Positions 1 through 5,377 of a DNA stretch of 6,661 nt are shown here, piece by piece. This DNA comes from Pseudonocardiales bacterium (GTDB lineage: Bacteria; Actinomycetota; Actinomycetes; Mycobacteriales; Pseudonocardiaceae). Within the stretch, counting starts at the first letter, position 1, and each line of letters opens with the position of its first letter. Both the position numbers and the translations under genes were made by a program. The DNA lies in contig JACDBJ010000021.1 in the NCBI GenBank assembly GCA_013695005.1, positions 1 through 6,661 on the forward strand, given 5' to 3'. Below the pieces are notes generated by a model. It did not search any database. It saw only the letters and a program-made list of their open reading frames with translations, and was not told the origin of the DNA.

Positions 1-191
1 GACTCCGCGAGCCGACGCGTCAGGCCGGCACAGACCGCTCCGGCCCGCTCGCCCAGCACGCCGAACGAGGCCGCCGACGGCAGGTCCTCGGCGGCGTACT
101 CACGCAGGTGGTCGGCGGCGATTGCCAGTGCGGCCGCATGCTGCGAGACGTCCAGGACGGCCTCGGGATCGAGATGAAGTTTGGGCGCCAT
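1..191 (-). CDS. EspC-like type VII secretion target, N-terminal part (runs off the left edge)
   Basis: The frame starts with ATG at 191 and stays open for 63 codons to the window edge, so the 3' end is missing. The start is well supported: AGGAGGAG (minus strand, 197-204) lies 5 nt before it. The protein begins MAPKLHLDPEAVLDVSQHAA, followed by an Ala-rich helix (ALAIAADHLREYAAED). The pattern of a short N-terminus, an L-x-x-DPEAV motif and then an amphipathic Ala-rich helix is typical of the EspC/DUF2580 family of small proteins exported by ESX (type VII) systems. Next comes a Gly/Phe break (SFGVLGERAGAVCAGL), as between the two helices of such proteins. These proteins are expected to be secreted as helical hairpins, usually with a partner encoded next door, which here would lie outside the window. 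The family call is by pattern only. Third codon positions are almost all G or C, as in the neighbours. Confidence 0.72.
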   Translation of the reverse strand, partial: MAPKLHLDPEAVLDVSQHAAALAIAADHLREYAAEDLPSAASFGVLGERAGAVCAGLTRRLAE

Positions 192-365
192 CGCTGCTCC
201 TCCTCGGCCGTCGGACGGTTCGAGGCGCGAGTCGGTTCCGATCCTGACACCCGGCACCACCCCGGCGGGGCCGATTGGCGTGATTGGAGCGACGACGTGC
301 GAGCAGCGGGACGTGCTCAGGTCTTGCGCCCGACCCCACCGAGCATCCAGCCCGAGTGATCGGTG
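192..365 (-). other. Intergenic leader of the EspC-like gene
   Basis: No gene is supported here. The stretch holds the ribosome binding site of the EspC-like gene (197-204). Further upstream are a short GC hairpin (CCCC-GGC-GGGG on the plus strand, 260-270) and two GATTGG copies 9 nt apart (273-278 and 282-287). A promoter is expected because the gene upstream ends at 439, but I could not pick a convincing -35/-10 pair. A short frame ending at 317 (reading HSGWMLGGVGRKT) looks weakly coding but has no start and no known family. Confidence 0.4.
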
Positions 366-434
366 TCAGGCGCGGACGGCGGCGTTGACCATCTCGGGGT
401 GGGTGTCCGCGGTGATCTGCGACAACGCCAGGTC
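366..434 (-). pseudogene. Orphan coding-like tail, possible gene remnant
   Basis: Directly after the stop of the XRE gene, in a different frame, 22 codons followed by TGA read DLALSQITADTHPEMVNAAV plus RA. All 22 codons end in G or C, which is the signature of real coding sequence in this genome and unlike the mixed third positions just upstream. There is no start codon: the frame is closed by a TGA inside the XRE gene. It therefore looks like the 3' end of a gene whose body has been lost, perhaps when the regulatory island arrived. I do not recognise the peptide. A chance open frame in GC-rich DNA remains possible. Confidence 0.25.
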
Positions 435-438
435 GGGT

Positions 439-1344
439 CTACAGCTCTTTGATCATTCGCTGCAGTACGTCGGCGGTCTGCGCGGGCAGCTCGGCCTGCA
501 CACACAGCCGCTCCATGACGGCCACGTAGCGGTCGACGTCCTGGCGCTTGTCGACGTAGAGCGCGCTGGTGAGCTGTTCGAGGTACACGATGTCCGGCAG
601 GTCGGGCTCGCCGAAGCGCAGCACCGTGAACGGACCGCCCGCCGCGGCGTGGCCACCGGCGTGGAACGGCACGACCTGCAAGGTGACGTTCGGCCGCTCA
701 GTCATCTCGATCAGGTGCTCGAGCTGGGTGCGCATCGCCGACCGTTCACCCAACGGCCGCCGCAGCGCCGCCTCGTCGACGACGGCCCACAGGTGCGGCG
801 GCTCGGCCTTGTCCAGTACGTCGTGGCGCGACATCCGCAAGCGCGTCCGGCGGTCGACGTCCTCCCGGGTGCCGCCATGCTGGCCGAGCATGATGACTGC
901 GCGCGCGTACTCCTCGGTCTGCAGCAGACCGGGGACGAACTGCAGCTCGTAGGTGCGGATCATCGTCGCGGCCTGTTCGAGGCCGAGGTAGATCTCGAAC
1001 CAGCTCGGCACAACGTCTCCGTACTGCTGCCACCAGCCTGGTGAGTTCGCATGCCATGCCAGATCGAGGAACGGCGCACGGTCCTGCGCGTCGGTCAATC
1101 CGTACAGCGCGAGCAGATCGTTCAGGTCGCGCTCCTTGAATCCGACCCGGCCGAGCTCGAGGCGGCTGATCTTGGCGTGGGACGCCCTGATCGCGTCGCC
1201 GGCCTCCTCGCGGGTGATCCCGCTGGCCTCGCGCAGCCGGCGCAGTTGGGTGCCCAGCACCATGCGCTGCACGGTTGGGCCACCGGGCGAGGCGCTGGCG
1301 ATGTTGCGGGTCGTCGGCTCGCGGTCAGGCTTCGCGGCAAGCAT
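439..1344 (-). CDS. XRE-family regulator with DUF5753 domain (WhiJ-like)
   Basis: A 301-residue protein, the usual size for helix-turn-helix regulators with a C-terminal DUF5753 domain (the Scr1/WhiJ-like group of actinomycetes). Residues 24-82 form the XRE DNA-binding domain: TVQRMVLGTQLRRLREASGI, then the recognition region RASHAKISRLELGRVGF. Residues 100-300 are DUF5753, with the hallmarks SPGWWQQYGD (101-110), IYLGLEQAATMIRTYE (118-133), FVPGLLQTEEYARAV (136-150), an EAALRRPLG segment (191-199) and VYLEQLTSALYVDK (253-266). ATG at 1344 is preceded by GAGGGG (1351-1356), 6 nt away; the ATG 5 nt upstream in another frame stops after seven codons. Family members are usually encoded next to a DUF397 protein and are thought to act with it in developmental or antibiotic control. 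Here the DUF397 gene lies about 0.9 kb upstream, beyond a DUF742 gene. DNA binding and pairing with DUF397 are inferred from the family. Confidence 0.9.
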   Translation of the reverse strand: MLAAKPDREPTTRNIASASPGGPTVQRMVLGTQLRRLREASGITREEAGDAIRASHAKISRLELGRVGFKERDLNDLLALYGLTDAQDRAPFLDLAWHANSPGWWQQYGDVVPSWFEIYLGLEQAATMIRTYELQFVPGLLQTEEYARAVIMLGQHGGTREDVDRRTRLRMSRHDVLDKAEPPHLWAVVDEAALRRPLGERSAMRTQLEHLIEMTERPNVTLQVVPFHAGGHAAAGGPFTVLRFGEPDLPDIVYLEQLTSALYVDKRQDVDRYVAVMERLCVQAELPAQTADVLQRMIKEL

Positions 1345-1408
1345 CCATGTCCCCTCGCGTACTTTCCGTCGCGCTCAGTGTCACATGCGTCCCCGAACGA
1401 GGTACAGC

Positions 1409-1425
1409 GCCTCGGATGCCGAGGC
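1409..1425 (-). terminator. Hairpin after the DUF742 gene
   Basis: A perfect 7-bp stem (GCCTCGG with CCGAGGC) and a 3-nt loop begin 5 nt past the DUF742 stop. There is no T tract, as is common for actinobacterial terminators. It probably separates DUF742 from the XRE gene, whose own promoter would then lie in 1345-1408; an interrupted 7-bp dyad (GTGTCAC) occurs there. Confidence 0.5.
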
Positions 1426-1430
1426 CGGAC

Positions 1431-1847
1431 TCAGAGCCGATGCAGGCCGTCGATGACGCGCGCCAGGAGCTCGGCGTCGGGCACCCCGTTCGTCACCGCT
1501 GGGCGGTGCACGAACAGCACCCCGGACTGGGCCAGGTCACCGACGAGCACGCGGGCCACGCCCAGCGGCACCGTCATCATCGCGGCGACCTCGGCCACCG
1601 ACACCGGGCGCACACACAGCTCGATGACGGCCTGGTGGGCGGTGTCGGCCGTGCCTGCCAGCGGAACGCCGGGCCGGCGAGCCGACACCAGCGTCTCCAG
1701 CCCGAGGTATAGCGTCGCCTTGGTCCGACCGCCGGTCAGGATGTAGGGGCGGACGAACGCCACCGCCGGCCCAGCGTCATCCGGCTCCGGGACATCCGGC
1801 TCCGGGACATCCAGCCGGCTCAGGTGCCGCGGCGGCCGGCACGGCAT
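1431..1847 (-). CDS. DUF742 protein (CvnC-like conservon component)
   Basis: A 138-residue protein with the DUF742 signature FVRPYILTGGRT at 31-42, followed by a winged-helix-like part: TAHQAVIELCVRPVSVAEVA (69-88) and VPLGVARVLVGDLAQSGVLF (93-112). Family proteins are about 110-140 residues long. They act in conservons as CvnC, together with a histidine-kinase-like CvnA, a roadblock protein CvnB and a GTPase CvnD, in G-protein-like signalling. None of those partners is intact in this window, so this is an orphan or a leftover. The start is uncertain. ATG at 1847 has no clear ribosome binding site and gives an Arg/Pro-rich leader that is odd for the family. The frame is closed by a TGA 15 nt upstream, while coding-like sequence continues upstream in other frames. 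Two copies of a 15-bp tandem repeat near the start encode DVPEPDVPEP. The DUF742 identity is firm; the N-terminus is not. Confidence 0.82.
   Translation of the reverse strand: MPCRPPRHLSRLDVPEPDVPEPDDAGPAVAFVRPYILTGGRTKATLYLGLETLVSARRPGVPLAGTADTAHQAVIELCVRPVSVAEVAAMMTVPLGVARVLVGDLAQSGVLFVHRPAVTNGVPDAELLARVIDGLHRL
1778..1807 (-). repeat. 15-bp tandem repeat in the DUF742 N-terminus
   Basis: CATCCGGCTCCGGGA (plus strand) occurs twice head to tail and a third partial copy (CATCC) follows. Being a multiple of 3, it keeps the frame and encodes DVPEP repeats ahead of the DUF742 fold. It lies at the boundary where the coding-like signal changes frame. Confidence 0.85.
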
Positions 1848-2121
1848 GCGCCACGGCCGTCAGCCGCGATGCGGAGCGGAGCCGGCACGGGGTCTGGCTC
1901 GGCGGGGCGCTGTTCGTCCGTCTTCGACTTCGCGGCCGCCTTGCGCTCGCGTTCCTCCCACCGCCGCAGCTGCGTGGCCGCGGGAACCGTGCCCCGGTGC
2001 GGCCGACCTCAGTGCGTTGCGACTTGTCGGCCTCGGCAACAGCGCCGCTCCCGGCGCCGGGAGCCGTCGTCGCCGAGGCTGCCGCCACCGGGACGGAGTC
2101 ACCATGAGTTAGGGCGATCAC
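1820..2121 (-). pseudogene. Frame-broken Ala/Pro/Glu-rich coding-like tract upstream of DUF742
   Basis: No single frame looks coding across this stretch, but pieces do. From about 2097 to 1995 one frame reads GDSVPVAAASATTAPGAGSG then AVAEADKSQRTEVGRTG. From about 1994 to 1865 the next frame reads GTVPAATQLRRWEERERKAA then AKSKTDEQRPAEPDPVPAPL. Both have mostly G/C third positions and an ordinary amino acid mix, while the continuations of each in its own frame turn Arg-rich, as shadow frames do. Adding one G to the GGGG run near 1994-1997 would join the two pieces. A further shift near 1820-1870 would be needed to enter the DUF742 frame. It may be a lost N-terminal extension of DUF742, the low-complexity tail of a vanished CvnA-type kinase, or an effect of sequencing error. 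No start with a ribosome binding site is visible; the GTG at 2121 lies within a dyad. Confidence 0.35.
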
Positions 2122-2157
2122 CCGATCGGGGCTCGAAGCGTGGTGATCCGTAACTCA
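2105..2157 (-). terminator. Two-step inverted repeat downstream of DUF397
   Basis: Two nested stems share one centre: TGAGTTA (2105-2111) with TAACTCA (2151-2157), and GATCACC (2116-2122) with GGTGATC (2142-2148). That gives 14 base pairs, with a 4/2-nt internal loop and a 19-nt apical loop. CCCGATCGGG (2121-2130), itself a perfect 10-bp palindrome, overlaps the inner arm. It follows the DUF397 gene by 82 nt, so a transcription terminator for that gene is the simplest reading. No T tract follows. An operator or recombination site is also possible. Confidence 0.5.
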
Positions 2158-2189
2158 GCGTGCCTGTTCACCGCCTCCGAGTGCAAGGA

Positions 2190-2207
2190 CAGGTGCACGT
2201 GCACCTG
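2190..2207. promoter_or_regulatory. 18-bp perfect palindrome, candidate operator (distal copy)
   Basis: CAGGTGCACGTGCACCTG is a perfect palindrome 32 bp past the DUF397 stop. Together with TGCAAG at 2182-2187 it makes a 22-bp element (2182-2203) that recurs in inverted orientation in the DUF397 promoter region (2483-2504), with 18 of 22 bases identical. TGCA boxes begin at 2182, 2194 and 2200. Such symmetry suits binding by a dimeric regulator; the XRE/DUF5753 protein encoded nearby is the obvious candidate, by inference only. Confidence 0.5.
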
Positions 2208-2239
2208 GTTACGTTCTTGTGTCCTGTTGCTGGAGCGAC

Positions 2240-2458
2240 TCAGCCGATGAGGTCGTCGAAGTCGCCGTCCTTGGCGCCACCGATGAAGGCTTCCATCTCC
2301 GCGCGGGTGTAGACCAGCGCCGGGCCGCTGGGGTGCCGCGAGTTGCGGACGGCTACCTCGCCGGACTGCAGCCTGGCCAACTCGACACAGTTGCCATTGG
2401 GGTTGCTACGACGGCTCTTGCGCCACACGGCGTCGGAGAGCCCCTGCACGACCTGCAT
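2240..2458 (-). CDS. DUF397 small protein (AbaA OrfD/WhiJ-partner type)
   Basis: A 72-residue protein with the complete DUF397 pattern: WRKSRRSNPNGNCVELA (12-28), VAVRNSRHPSGPALVYT (35-51), an acidic-aromatic part TRAEMEAFIGGAK (51-63) and the end DGDFDDLIG. Length and motif order are normal. ATG at 2458 follows GGAGG by 5 nt, so the start is well supported. DUF397 proteins are small cytoplasmic partners of XRE/DUF5753 regulators in actinomycetes, with roles in development and secondary metabolism known for a few. The biochemical activity is not settled. Here the usual regulator partner is not adjacent but lies about 0.9 kb downstream. The gene is enclosed by inverted TGCACGTGCA elements, one overlapping the probable promoter, so repression by its partner regulator is likely but not shown. 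Confidence 0.9.
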   Translation of the reverse strand: MQVVQGLSDAVWRKSRRSNPNGNCVELARLQSGEVAVRNSRHPSGPALVYTRAEMEAFIGGAKDGDFDDLIG

Positions 2459-2481
2459 GTCGTCCTCCGCTCGCCGTGCTC

Positions 2482-2516
2482 ATGCACGTGCATTCGTACT
2501 TGCAGACGATATTGCA
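2482..2516 (-). promoter_or_regulatory. TGCA-box array in the DUF397 promoter region, candidate operator
   Basis: TGCA boxes start at 2483, 2489, 2501 and 2513, that is at steps of 6, 12 and 12 bp. The first two form the perfect palindrome ATGCACGTGCAT (2482-2493), 24 bp before the DUF397 start. Minus-strand bases 2504-2483 repeat the element found after the gene. A possible -10 (TACGAAT, 2498-2492) lies inside the array, so a bound protein would block transcription. The promoter itself is weakly defined: the best -35 candidate, TTACGC at 2523-2518, sits 19 nt away. Confidence 0.5.
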
Positions 2517-2541
2517 TGCGTAAGCTACGCGAGATCCACGC

Positions 2542-2563
2542 GGGTCACAATGCCGTGTGACCC
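2542..2563 (-). terminator. Hairpin terminator after glmM
   Basis: A perfect 8-bp stem (GGGTCACA with TGTGACCC) and a 6-nt loop lie 26 nt past the glmM stop. There is no T tract. Its place at the end of the rplM-rpsI-glmM run and before the DUF397 promoter fits a terminator that insulates the conserved operon from the island. Confidence 0.6.
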
Positions 2564-2589
2564 TGCGGTTACGAGGCAGAACTGCGACG

Positions 2590-3945
2590 TCAGCCGACGC
2601 TGCCGATGACGGCGGCCAGCCGGCGGGTGAGCTCGTCCGCTTCCTGCGGCGTGGGAGCCTCCACCATCACGCGGACGAGGTCCTCCGTGCCAGACGGGCG
2701 CAGCAACACCCGTCCGCTCTCACCGAGCTCGGCTTCCGCGGCGGCCACCGCGGCCTGCACCTCCGCCGAGTCGGCGACGGCGGACTTGTCCGCCACCCGG
2801 ACGTTCACCAGCGCCTGCGGCAGCGGTGTCAGCACGCCGGCCAGCTCGCGCAGCGACTTCCCGGTGGCCGCCATCCTCGCCATGACCCGAAGCGCGGTGA
2901 GCAGCCCGTCGCCGGTGGTCGCACAGGCCGGCAACACGATGTGCCCGGACTGCTCGCCGCCGAGTGCGAACCCGCCCGCCCGCAGTTCCTCGAGCACGTA
3001 CCGGTCACCCACCTGGGTGATCCGGACCTTGATGCCCGCCGCACGCATCGCGACGTGCAGCCCGAGGTTGCTCATCACCGTGGTCACCAACGTGTCGTCG
3101 GTGAGCTCACCGTCGGCCTTCATCGCGAGCGCCAGCACCGCCATCAGCTGGTCGCCGTCGACCACCGAGCCGTCCGCGGCGACCGCCAGGCAGCGGTCGG
3201 CGTCGCCGTCGTGGGCTATGCCGAGGTCGGCCTGGTTCGCGAGCACGGCTGCGCTCAGCTCGTCGAGGTGCGTCGAGCCGCAGTTGTCGTTGATGTTCAG
3301 GCCGTCGGGCTCGGCATGCAGCGCGATCACCTCGGCGCCGGCCCGCTCGTACACCTCCGGAGCGACCGCGGCCGCGGCGCCGTTTGCGCAGTCGACCACC
3401 ATGCGGATGCCGGCCAGCGGTGGTTCCGGGTCCGACATCTTGCCGACGCCGGCAAGCACCAGGTGCTCGACATAGCGCTCGCGCGCGGCGGCGAGATCCC
3501 GCACCCGACCGATCGCCGCGCCCGTCGGGCGATCGGCATGGTCGTCGAGCCGGGCCGCGATGGCGTCCTCGACCGCGTCGGGCAGCTTGTGCCCGCCCGC
3601 GGCGAACAGCTTGATCCCGTTGTCCGGCATCGGGTTGTGCGACGCCGAGATCATCACGCCGAGGTCGGCGCCACGGTCGCCGACGGTGAACGCCACGGCA
3701 GGCGTGGGCAGGACGCCCACCCGGAGCACGTCGGCACCGGCGGAGGTCAGCCCGGCCACCACGGCGGCCTCGAGCATCTCGCCGCTGGCACGCGGATCAC
3801 GGCCGACGACGGCCAGCTGGCGGTGGTAGTCGTCCTGCTCGGCGAGCACCCGCGCCGCAGCGGCAGCCACGGCCAGCGCGAGCTCCGGGGTCAGGTCGCG
3901 GTTGGCCAGGCCCCGGACACCGTCGGTACCGAACAGTCGCGGCAT
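2590..3945 (-). CDS. glmM: Phosphoglucosamine mutase GlmM
   Basis: Converts glucosamine-6-phosphate to glucosamine-1-phosphate in the cytoplasm, the step between GlmS and GlmU on the way to UDP-GlcNAc for peptidoglycan. The 451 residues match the family length. All four active-site loops are present: the phosphoserine loop ISASHNP with catalytic Ser102; the metal loop DGDADR at 246-251; the sugar-binding loop GEQSGH at 330-335; and the phosphate-binding loop RPSGTED at 416-422, followed by LVRVMVEA. The N-terminus [12 protein letters not shown] is typical. The gene begins 10 nt after the rpsI stop, and no good ribosome binding site is visible there, so translation is probably coupled to rpsI. 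It is likely transcribed from the promoter in front of rplM. The same rplM-rpsI-glmM order occurs in M. tuberculosis. The enzyme needs phosphorylation of the serine for activity, as known for the family. Confidence 0.98.
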   Translation of the reverse strand: MPRLFGTDGVRGLANRDLTPELALAVAAAAARVLAEQDDYHRQLAVVGRDPRASGEMLEAAVVAGLTSAGADVLRVGVLPTPAVAFTVGDRGADLGVMISASHNPMPDNGIKLFAAGGHKLPDAVEDAIAARLDDHADRPTGAAIGRVRDLAAARERYVEHLVLAGVGKMSDPEPPLAGIRMVVDCANGAAAAVAPEVYERAGAEVIALHAEPDGLNINDNCGSTHLDELSAAVLANQADLGIAHDGDADRCLAVAADGSVVDGDQLMAVLALAMKADGELTDDTLVTTVMSNLGLHVAMRAAGIKVRITQVGDRYVLEELRAGGFALGGEQSGHIVLPACATTGDGLLTALRVMARMAATGKSLRELAGVLTPLPQALVNVRVADKSAVADSAEVQAAVAAAEAELGESGRVLLRPSGTEDLVRVMVEAPTPQEADELTRRLAAVIGSVG

Positions 3946-3955
3946 TCGACAGCGG

Positions 3956-4792
3956 TCAGCGCTTGCTGTACTGCGGCGCCTTGCGGGCCTTCTTCAGGCC
4001 GTACTTCTTGCGCTCCTTGACCCGGGGGTCGCGGGTGAGGAAGCCGGCCTTCTTCAGCGCCGGGCGATCGTCGATGTCCAGCTCGATCAACGCGCGCGCG
4101 ATCCCGAGGCGCAGCGCGCCGGCCTGGCCGGAGATGCCGCCGCCGTGCAGGCTGGCGATCACGTCGTAGGCCTTGACCTTGTCGAGGATAACCAGCGGCT
4201 CACGGATGAGCTGCTGGTGCACCTTGTTCGGGAAGTAGGTCTCCAGGTCCTTGCCGTTGACCACGAACGTCCCGTCTCCGGACTTGAGCCGCACGCGGAC
4301 GATCGCCTGCTTGCGGCGACCGACGGTTTGCACCGGCTTGTCGGGCATGGGCTTGCGTGGCGCCTTGGCGGCGGCGGCGGCGGGGGCCGACTCCGCTGCA
4401 TCGTCGGACGCGGTGTCGACGGTGACCTCGACCTCGGCGGGCGGTTCGTCCGCCGGAGCGGCTGCGATCTCGGCAGCCTCCGCGGCTGGTTCGGGCTCGT
4501 CAGCAGCGGCCGGCTCCGCCGCCTCGGCGGCGGCCGGCTGGTCCGCGTCGGCGGCAGTCGGCTCGTCCGCAGTGGCCTCGGCAGGAACGGCCTCGGGCTC
4601 CGGTGCTGCTGCGGCCTCGACGGGCGTGGCCTCGGTCGCGTCGGTGGCGACATCGGCGGGGGTGGCTGCGGCGGGCTTGCCGGACGCTGGAGGGGTGGGT
4701 ACGGGAGGGGTCACACTCTGTCCTTCGTCGGCGGCCGAGGCAGCTGGGGCGTCGGCGTTCTCGGTGCCGCCGGTCCTCTTCTTGGCTGTCAC
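3956..4792 (-). CDS. rpsI: 30S ribosomal protein S9 with a long acidic N-terminal extension
   Basis: Residues 154-278 are a complete S9: [16 protein letters not shown] (154-169), [11 protein letters not shown] (186-196), [19 protein letters not shown] (218-235) and the tail [17 protein letters not shown], whose final Lys-Arg reaches the P-site tRNA. S9 is usually 125-180 residues long; this one has 278. Residues 1-150 are an Ala/Pro/Glu-rich, low-complexity stretch with about 30 Asp/Glu and only four Lys/Arg before residue 142, surely disordered. The start is GTG at 4792, overlapping the rplM stop by 4 bp (GTGA), with AGG a few bases before; this coupling supports the long form. An internal Met149 would give a normal S9 but has no ribosome binding site. 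The extension may be cleaved or may reach out from the 30S surface; its role is unknown. Confidence 0.96.
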   Translation of the reverse strand: MTAKKRTGGTENADAPAASAADEGQSVTPPVPTPPASGKPAAATPADVATDATEATPVEAAAAPEPEAVPAEATADEPTAADADQPAAAEAAEPAAADEPEPAAEAAEIAAAPADEPPAEVEVTVDTASDDAAESAPAAAAAKAPRKPMPDKPVQTVGRRKQAIVRVRLKSGDGTFVVNGKDLETYFPNKVHQQLIREPLVILDKVKAYDVIASLHGGGISGQAGALRLGIARALIELDIDDRPALKKAGFLTRDPRVKERKKYGLKKARKAPQYSKR

Positions 4793-5232
4793 TGGCTTAC
4801 CTGGGTGATCTCGAACGGCACGGGCTTCTGCGCCGCGTGGGGATGGTCGGGACCGGCGTAGACCAAGAGCTTCTTGGCCATCGCGCGGCCGAGCTTGTTC
4901 TTCGGCAGCATGCCCTTGATTGCCTTCTCGAGCAGGCGGTCCGGGTACTTCTCGAGCATCTCGCCGACGGTGCGCTGCTTGAGCCCGCCGGGGTAACCGC
5001 TGTGGCGGTAGATGAACTTGTTGTCCCGCTTGGTGCCGGAGACCGCGACCTTCTCGGCGTTGACGATCACCACGAAGTCGCCGGTGTCCATGTGCGGGGC
5101 GAACATCGCCTTGTGCTTGCCACGCAGCAGGATCGCGGCCTGGGAGGCCAACCGGCCAAGCACGACGTCGGTCGCGTCGATCACATGCCAGGCGCGCGTG
5201 ATCTCGCCTGGCTTCGGGCTGTACGTACGCAC
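4789..5232 (-). CDS. rplM: 50S ribosomal protein L13
   Basis: The 147 residues are the normal length for L13, an early-assembly protein of the large subunit that binds 23S rRNA. Recognisable parts are [16 protein letters not shown] (15-30), the family signature [20 protein letters not shown] (55-74) with [11 protein letters not shown] after it, and [12 protein letters not shown] (107-118). The start is GTG at 5232, with GAGG about 7 nt before it. It is the first gene of an apparent operon with rpsI (4-bp overlap) and glmM, led by a strong promoter and a structured leader. Nothing in the protein is unusual. Confidence 0.98.
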   Translation of the reverse strand: MRTYSPKPGEITRAWHVIDATDVVLGRLASQAAILLRGKHKAMFAPHMDTGDFVVIVNAEKVAVSGTKRDNKFIYRHSGYPGGLKQRTVGEMLEKYPDRLLEKAIKGMLPKNKLGRAMAKKLLVYAGPDHPHAAQKPVPFEITQVSQ

Positions 5233-5270
5233 GGACCTACCTCGTCGTCTACCGTCGGGAGCTAACCAAA

Positions 5271-5300
5271 GCGGCCCGGGAACGGATCACCGCTGGCCGC
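5271..5300 (-). promoter_or_regulatory. Leader hairpin of the rplM-rpsI-glmM transcript
   Basis: On the transcript, GCGGCC pairs with GGCCGC and, inside, AGCGG pairs with CCGTT (one G-U pair) around a TGAT loop, with a CCCG bulge on one side: 11 pairs in 30 nt. It lies between the predicted transcription start (about 5307) and the rplM start at 5232, where ribosomal protein operons often carry autoregulatory structures. It ends 38 nt before the start codon, so it would not mask the ribosome binding site directly. A regulatory role is inferred. Confidence 0.4.
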
Positions 5301-5313
5301 ACAACGGGTTCCC

Positions 5314-5343
5314 ACGATACTCGGGCCTGTCCGACGAGGTCAA
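5314..5343 (-). promoter_or_regulatory. Promoter for rplM-rpsI-glmM
   Basis: TTGACC (minus strand, 5343-5338), an 18-bp spacer and TATCGT (5319-5314) make a good actinobacterial housekeeping (HrdB/SigA-type) promoter. The predicted start point near 5307 leaves a leader of about 75 nt before the GTG of rplM. It sits between the terminator of the esx genes and the ribosomal genes, as expected for a strong constitutive, growth-linked operon. Confidence 0.72.
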
Positions 5344-5354
5344 AGTGGCCCCAT

Positions 5355-5376
5355 GCCGCTTCGGGACCCCCGCGGC
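5355..5376 (-). terminator. Hairpin after esxT
   Basis: The stem is GCCG/CGGC plus CGGG/CCCG with a 3-nt bulge and a 3-nt loop, beginning 1 nt past the stop codon of the last esx gene and ending 12 nt before the -35 of the rplM promoter. It has no T tract. Position and compactness suggest that it ends the esx transcript. Confidence 0.45.
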
Positions 5377-5377
5377 G

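Noticed and set aside
181..1746. Two plus-strand open frames (181-1044 and 1051-1746) opposite the XRE and DUF742 genes
   Set aside because: Both lie antisense to genes with clear families and good starts. They show no recognisable domain or ribosome binding site.
1860..2105. Minus-strand Arg-rich open frame of 81 codons starting ATG at 2105
   Set aside because: Its composition is that of a shadow frame (very rich in Arg, Pro and Ala), and the two other minus frames carry the better coding signal in successive halves.
2182..2504. DUF397 region as an insertion sequence or MITE with terminal inverted repeats
   Set aside because: There is no transposase and no target duplication beside the repeats, and the repeat centres are palindromes overlapping a probable promoter. 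An operator pair fits better.
2557..4020. Long plus-strand open frame (487 codons) opposite glmM
   Set aside because: It is fully antisense to an unmistakable glmM with all active-site loops. Its translation is Arg/His/Gly-rich and without motifs, as expected for a shadow frame in high-GC DNA.
4345..4348. Met149 of rpsI as the real start, giving a normal-length S9
   Set aside because: No ribosome binding site precedes it, and the GTGA overlap with rplM gives a natural coupled start for the long form.
4251..4808. Plus-strand Ala/Ser/Gly-rich open frame opposite rpsI
   Set aside because: It mirrors the Ala/Pro/Glu-rich codons of the S9 extension on the other strand. The coding strand is fixed by the S9 core and the overlap with rplM.
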